Source: Crotophaga sulcirostris (Eukaryota; Chordata; Aves; Cuculiformes; Crotophagidae). Taken from it: DNA of 64,000 nucleotides. The stretch covers positions 256,772 to 320,771 of the forward strand of contig VYZB01000144.1 in NCBI GenBank assembly GCA_013397455.1, given 5' to 3'. The position numbers were made by a program, and so were the translations under genes. This document shows, piece after piece, positions 59,305 to 64,000 of this stretch (position 1 is its first letter; every line of letters begins with the position of its first letter). The notes beneath the pieces were generated by a model. It searched no databases. It saw only the letters and a list, made by a program, of their open reading frames with translations, and had not been told where the DNA came from.

Positions 59305-59795
59305 TGGAATCATAGAATCATTTTGGTTGGAAGACACTCTTAAGATCATTGAGTCCAACTGTAAACCTAACACTACCAAGTCTACCACTAAATCATGTCT
59401 CTAAGCACCGCATCTACGTGTCTTTTAAATACCTCCAGGAATGGTAACTCAACCACTTTTCCAGGCAGCCTGTTCCAATTCTTAACAACCCTTTCAGTGA
59501 ATAAATTTTTCCTTATATCCAACCTAAACCTCCCTTGTTGCAATGTGAACAAAACACTGAACCCTGAACCCCCCCTGCAACCTCTCATCCTATCATTTCT
59601 TACTTAGCAAGGCAGGTGTTGGTTTCTTCTTCTACAACCTCCTTTCAGGTACTTGTAGAGAGTAATAAGGTCTTCCCTCTGCTTCCTTTTCTCCAGACTA
59701 AACAATCTCAGTTTCCTCAGCCACTCCTCATAAGACTTTTTCTCTAGACCCTTCACCAGCTTTGTTGCACTTGTTTGGATGTGAAGTCTGAAACT
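59305..59795 (-). mobile_element. CR1 LINE, 3' fragment with end of reverse transcriptase frame
   Basis: The minus strand from about 59795 encodes the C-terminal end of the CR1 reverse transcriptase: [20 protein letters not shown], then a TAG near 59604, then [20 protein letters not shown] and [16 protein letters not shown], ending near 59388. The 3' UTR and octamer tail follow (plus strand GGAATCATAGAATCATTTTG at 59307). The part between the two coding blocks is partly deleted or rearranged. The C-terminus survives here, unlike in the 8891-9996 copy, where a one-base insertion removes it. Confidence 0.92.
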
Positions 59796-62700
59796 TATCT
59801 TCATCCAGGAGGAATTCAGTTCACTATCTCTGAGACTTCTTTGTGATGTAAACCAGACTGCAAACTGGGGACATCTGGGAGATGTCCTTGAAAAGCACCT
59901 TCCTGATCCAGACTAAGACACTACTCTGGACACACTCTTAGTTTTTTAACAGGTACACTTGAAAGGTCCTAACTATTGGCCTATGTGGTAGTCATAGGAT
60001 TGGTCATGAGGTAAACTAAGGTGATGCATGGAAGGAGTCATTCCCTTGAGTTATATTAGCATAAGTGACATTAGAAGTAAGCTCTTTGGGTTTAGCCTAT
60101 GTAAATTGTTATGACAGGTCAGCACTACTGGAAACCTGAGCTTTTGTATGAAGTATAGCAGGTGAAGCAAATAATTCTTCATAGTAATTGTGTGGAAGTT
60201 TTAGTTAGAATTAAAATGAAAGGAAGCTGTGCCAGAAATGCTCTGGGAAACCCATCTTTCAGACTTCTGCCAGACCAAGCCCACTGCTACTGCATGACGC
60301 TTTTTCTAAACTCACTTAGATAAGCTCACAAAACATTGACAGGAGCTTTGTTCCAGCAGGCTTCATGTCTCATTGCACATCATCTGTTCTTCTGCAGCCA
60401 GCATAAACACATCTAAAGTGTACAGTGTGCCTTGGCGAATTTTATCACAGTGCTGTGGTGTGTCTGTGCTTGGTTTGGAACATGATCCGACTGCTGAGTA
60501 AGCCAGCAGTGCACAGAGCCAGCTCTTAGAATCATGGCATCGTAGCTGCAGGATGCTCATATAAACCTACTTCAGTTCTTTGATAATGCTGTTTATTAAG
60601 CATACAGTCTTAATTTCTCATAATAACGTTTGCTAAAGTAATTTTTAATGGCACAGGGTTGGGCTTTCCTTTCCAATTTTTCCTTCTGTGGCTTTTGCAA
60701 AATGACTTTTTAATGACTTGTAAGACATGTAGCTATAATCTTTATGAGTATTTTATACTCTCAGGAAGCTCATTCTTTGCCTAAACAGCAGATATGCTGC
60801 TTTTTTCAGGTTTAAAAATGCAAGTGAATACCCTGTTTTCAAATCGTGAAATTGAAACAGAAAGTAGCAGGAGATAGGAATAATAAATAACTGAGCACTG
60901 AACAGTTTATAAAGTGAATAAAATTAAAATTGAAATGCATATAGTTTTTTTGACCTTGGTTGTTTGTGAGGGCATGACTTTCATCTGCATTGTTAGCGTT
61001 AAAATATTAACTACATGTATTAATCAGTTTGGATAGATTTCCTTCCTTTCCACACACATATACTAATTGACTTTACCTCATCGCATAGTTATACAAAAAC
61101 ATATTTTAGAATCAGTTATTACTTATGTTGGAAATAAAAGTTTTGATATTTTCTGAGGGCTCTTTTGACACAATAATTCGGGTCCAGATAATGCAATGAC
61201 AACTTTAAGTGGTAATGTAACATTGACAAGTAACTTCCCTGAAATCAATGCAATAAGCTACTTCAAAAATATTAATATATCTGTTGACTCTTTGGGCACT
61301 GACTTCTGAGCCCTCATAATAACACTGTGTAATGTTATTAGGTTTTTCCAAAGAATCCCATTAACTATGTTATCCCTATTTACTCTTATACTGAATTTGA
61401 TATTACAGTTGCATGTGGTATAAGGAAAGATGATACCTGTTTTCTCAGTAATGAAAGTATTGTATGACTAAAAAAAAACTCCTCAAATATACATTTTTTT
61501 TTCTTAGTAAACGCTTAAAAATCAAGGAATTTTTTTCTCTCTTCAGGAAAAGCAGGAAAAAAATTCATCTGAAATTAAAACGTTTCACCTCTGTTAAATG
61601 GCAGACATTGAAAGGAATGGAACATAAGCAAAAAATCCTTTTTTTTTATTCTCTGCTATGTAAGTTTTATCTGGTATAATATTCCCTGATGAGCTCTGTG
61701 TGAAAAACAAAGAAGCAATCACAATACTGACAATTAGGTGGTGCAGAAATAGTAAATTCAAAGGAAAGAGCACCCATAAACTTTGAGCAAATTTGAATCC
61801 CATCAGCAATGAAGGACTGTGGCTTCTAAAACACAATTAGTGTGAATGTGTATTTCACTTGCATCTGATTTACAGCAACATGTCCACTTTCTGACTGTCT
61901 GGTCATTGTGTAAGGTTTTATACTTGTAGTGTCTGAACAGTTTACGAGCCTTAATGGGAGTTTATCATCCCAATATCCCTTTGAGTGTGGAAGTGTAATT
62001 TTCACATTAAAGGAGAACCAAGGCAGACATAAAATGGGGTCAGTCCCTGTAAATACAGAAAGAATATATGGTCACGGTTCAGAGTCTAAGACCCAGAAAT
62101 CCTCTTTAGTGTTTCATTCTAACTGTATTCCTCGTCTTTTCTCTTTTTTCTTTTCATTTTTTCTTCCTTTCTATTTTTTTTCTTTAAACCTGATAAGACT
62201 CTCATGATCATTCTCTGGATGAATCTGAGAGTCCTCCTCTTAATAATATTTAAACCAACTTCAGCCAGACTTGACAGGGGCTAGATTTCTAAAGCTATCA
62301 AGTTATAGCAACTGTTGTAAGAATAGGTGACTGTTTGTTTATGTATGTTGCTTGCACTGGACATTTTCTTCTTGTTGCAGACAAGCTACCAGTTGCACAA
62401 CAGTATCGTATGTTTTATACATACATTAATTTACATATGCGTACATAAATATATAGAAGTTTCCTGAACAAATGATGGTCAGAAAACAAGAGCGCCCATC
62501 TTATTTCCTCTGTGACTTGAGACATACTTAAATTTTCTAGTTTTGAGACTGAAAGGAAGCTACTGAATTTTCCGTGACCTCACTGAGTAATCCTATCCTA
62601 GGCCAACTTTGTGCAGAAACTGCCTATGTACATCCCACATGTTTACGTATGGGAAGAACAGTGGTTTGGGTATGACAAATGTTATTACAATGACTTGAAC

Positions 62701-64000
62701 TAATGTATCCTTGGAGCTAATAGCATAGAAATATTTACGCAAAAAAAAAGCACTGGTAGTGATGGAACAAATAGAAAAAAAAAAAACTAAAATTTGGAGG
62801 GATTGCTATAACCTGCCTATTCGAACGCTGAAATAAAGTTTAGCCTAGACAGAGTTGTTTGGGTGGCAATATTTGTTGCACTTTCTTTCATTTAAACCAT
62901 TGAAAAGTTGTTCTTACTTAGTGAAGACTTTTCTGAACAGCAGAGCACTCTTGTAAGCCTTGCAAGTTCTTTTGCCTGAATAACTGCTGTGTTTCAACCT
63001 ATATTGCAGTTCTGGTAGAATTAACTCCATACTGTGTGGGTGCTGGAGGCTGAAAGGTAATTAATAATCTCTAGTATGTCTGAGGTCTATTACAACAGTC
63101 AGCGGAAAACTTTTCTGTTGCAGTCTGTTAAAGAATAACGTGTGTTGTGGGATAGACTGTTGGTATCTATTATTTTTGTTTTTAACGATACACTGGAATC
63201 GCTGTTCAGGAAGAGGACACTCTAGAACTGAAAGGGTTCCCAAGACCTTTGGTGTAGGAGTCTTTCTTGATGTGAGAGAGAGATTTGCACATGACAGCAC
63301 AACAAACCGTATTCCTTCTTCTTAGATTTCAAACTCTGAATTGAAACCTTCCAAGTTGGTGCATGTTTGAAAAGTCTACTTCTGTTTACTACTGGCTTAT
63401 TGCTGAACACAGTTCATCCTCCCGCTTGCACATACATTCAAACTGTGCTGCTCATGCATAGTATGGATAATCTTTGAATCTTCCATGCTAATGGCATTCT
63501 TGAGAACTGTAGCTGCAGGTCCAGCCATAGGCTGTACAGAGTGAGAACTATGCAAGAAATTCAATGGGTGGATATCTATCAACTGTTGTGGTGTATATCG
63601 GGATGATGAGAATTAGACATGATTGGGTTCTCTTCTTAACATTCCTGGCTAGTGGAAGCATAAGGGTGCCAGGATGCATTTGCAGTTTAAAGGAGAGGCA
63701 CTTGACATGGGATGAAAACTGGCAGCCAGGCCAAGTGGAATACCCCATGCAAGACAAACAAATATACAATGCAGTGTGTAGAAATAATGAACAATGGAAG
63801 AATCACATGCACATCCTCTGAACCTAAGAGACCTCTCATTAGTAGACTAGGACCAAGCATGGAAAGAAAAGAGTTTTGGTAGAAGGACAGAAGTTCAAAT
63901 TTGTTCTTTTTAGTACTTGTTAATCAGTTACATGCATTGAATCAGGAAGTGGTGTTTCTGTGGAAAAAAAATGACATTTGATAGACCATCAAACTGCAAA
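59796..64000. other. anonymous AT-rich non-coding DNA
   Basis: No gene or firm repeat is recognised. A perfect 8-bp inverted repeat TAATAACA/TGTTATTA lies at 61317-61340. T-rich pyrimidine runs lie near 62135-62184. The stretch at 60529-60560 (AGAATCATGGCATCGTAGCT) weakly recalls a CR1 tail but does not extend. Frames up to 92 codons have no coding character. Confidence 0.55.

Noticed and set aside
60529..60560. AGAATCATGGCATCGTAGCT resembling a CR1 tail
   Set aside because: The following bases do not match the CR1 3' UTR blocks seen in the six accepted copies.
1..64000. CRISPR arrays, operons, tRNA or rRNA genes, bacterial-type systems
   Set aside because: No spaced direct repeats, no cloverleaf or rRNA sequence, and no dense coding. 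The DNA is clearly from a vertebrate nucleus.

Overview
The window reads as non-coding nuclear DNA from a bird, most likely a long intron or an intergenic stretch. It is AT-rich and poor in CpG, has no CpG island, and has no open frame that looks like an intact gene. Two repeat classes point to a bird. Six CR1 LINE fragments carry the family's 3' end, with ATTCTATG-type octamers read on the minus strand. Two copies of an ERVL-type LTR also occur, of a kind I associate with Neoaves. One is a clean solo LTR with a TG...CA boundary and a 5-bp target duplication (GCTCC). Species and locus cannot be named from the sequence.

Layout. 1-4.7 kb: anonymous. 4.7-5.65 kb: a CR1 tail followed by a minus-strand LTR. 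5.65-8.9 kb: anonymous. 8.9-10 kb: the largest CR1 fragment, with part of the reverse transcriptase reading frame. 13.43-13.60 kb: an exon-like plus-strand open frame behind a good splice acceptor. 15.8-18.4 kb: two segments with a regulatory look and a short CR1. 20.22-20.30 kb: a chain of overlapping inverted repeats. 22.47-23.01 kb: the solo LTR. 28.12 kb: a CR1 tail scrap. 34-36 kb and 42.7-45.7 kb: candidate conserved regulatory elements. 47.04-47.12 kb: an assembly gap. 50.17-50.33 kb and 52.74-52.81 kb: two minus-strand exon-like segments with compatible phase. 51.1-51.24 kb: an octamer tandem array that switches orientation twice. 56.5-57.44 kb and 59.3-59.8 kb: two more CR1 copies. 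The rest is anonymous.

How the parts relate. No pathway or operon is present. All six recognised CR1 fragments lie on the minus strand. That would fit an intron of a plus-strand gene, where sense LINE insertions tend to be depleted, but six copies is a small sample. The three exon-like segments do not all lie on one strand, so at most some are real. The regulatory candidates rest on motif clustering and local palindromes only, because conservation could not be computed. I found no convincing new biological system. The most unusual items are the orientation-switching octamer array, the chained hairpins at 20.2 kb, and the exon-like segments whose gene I could not name.
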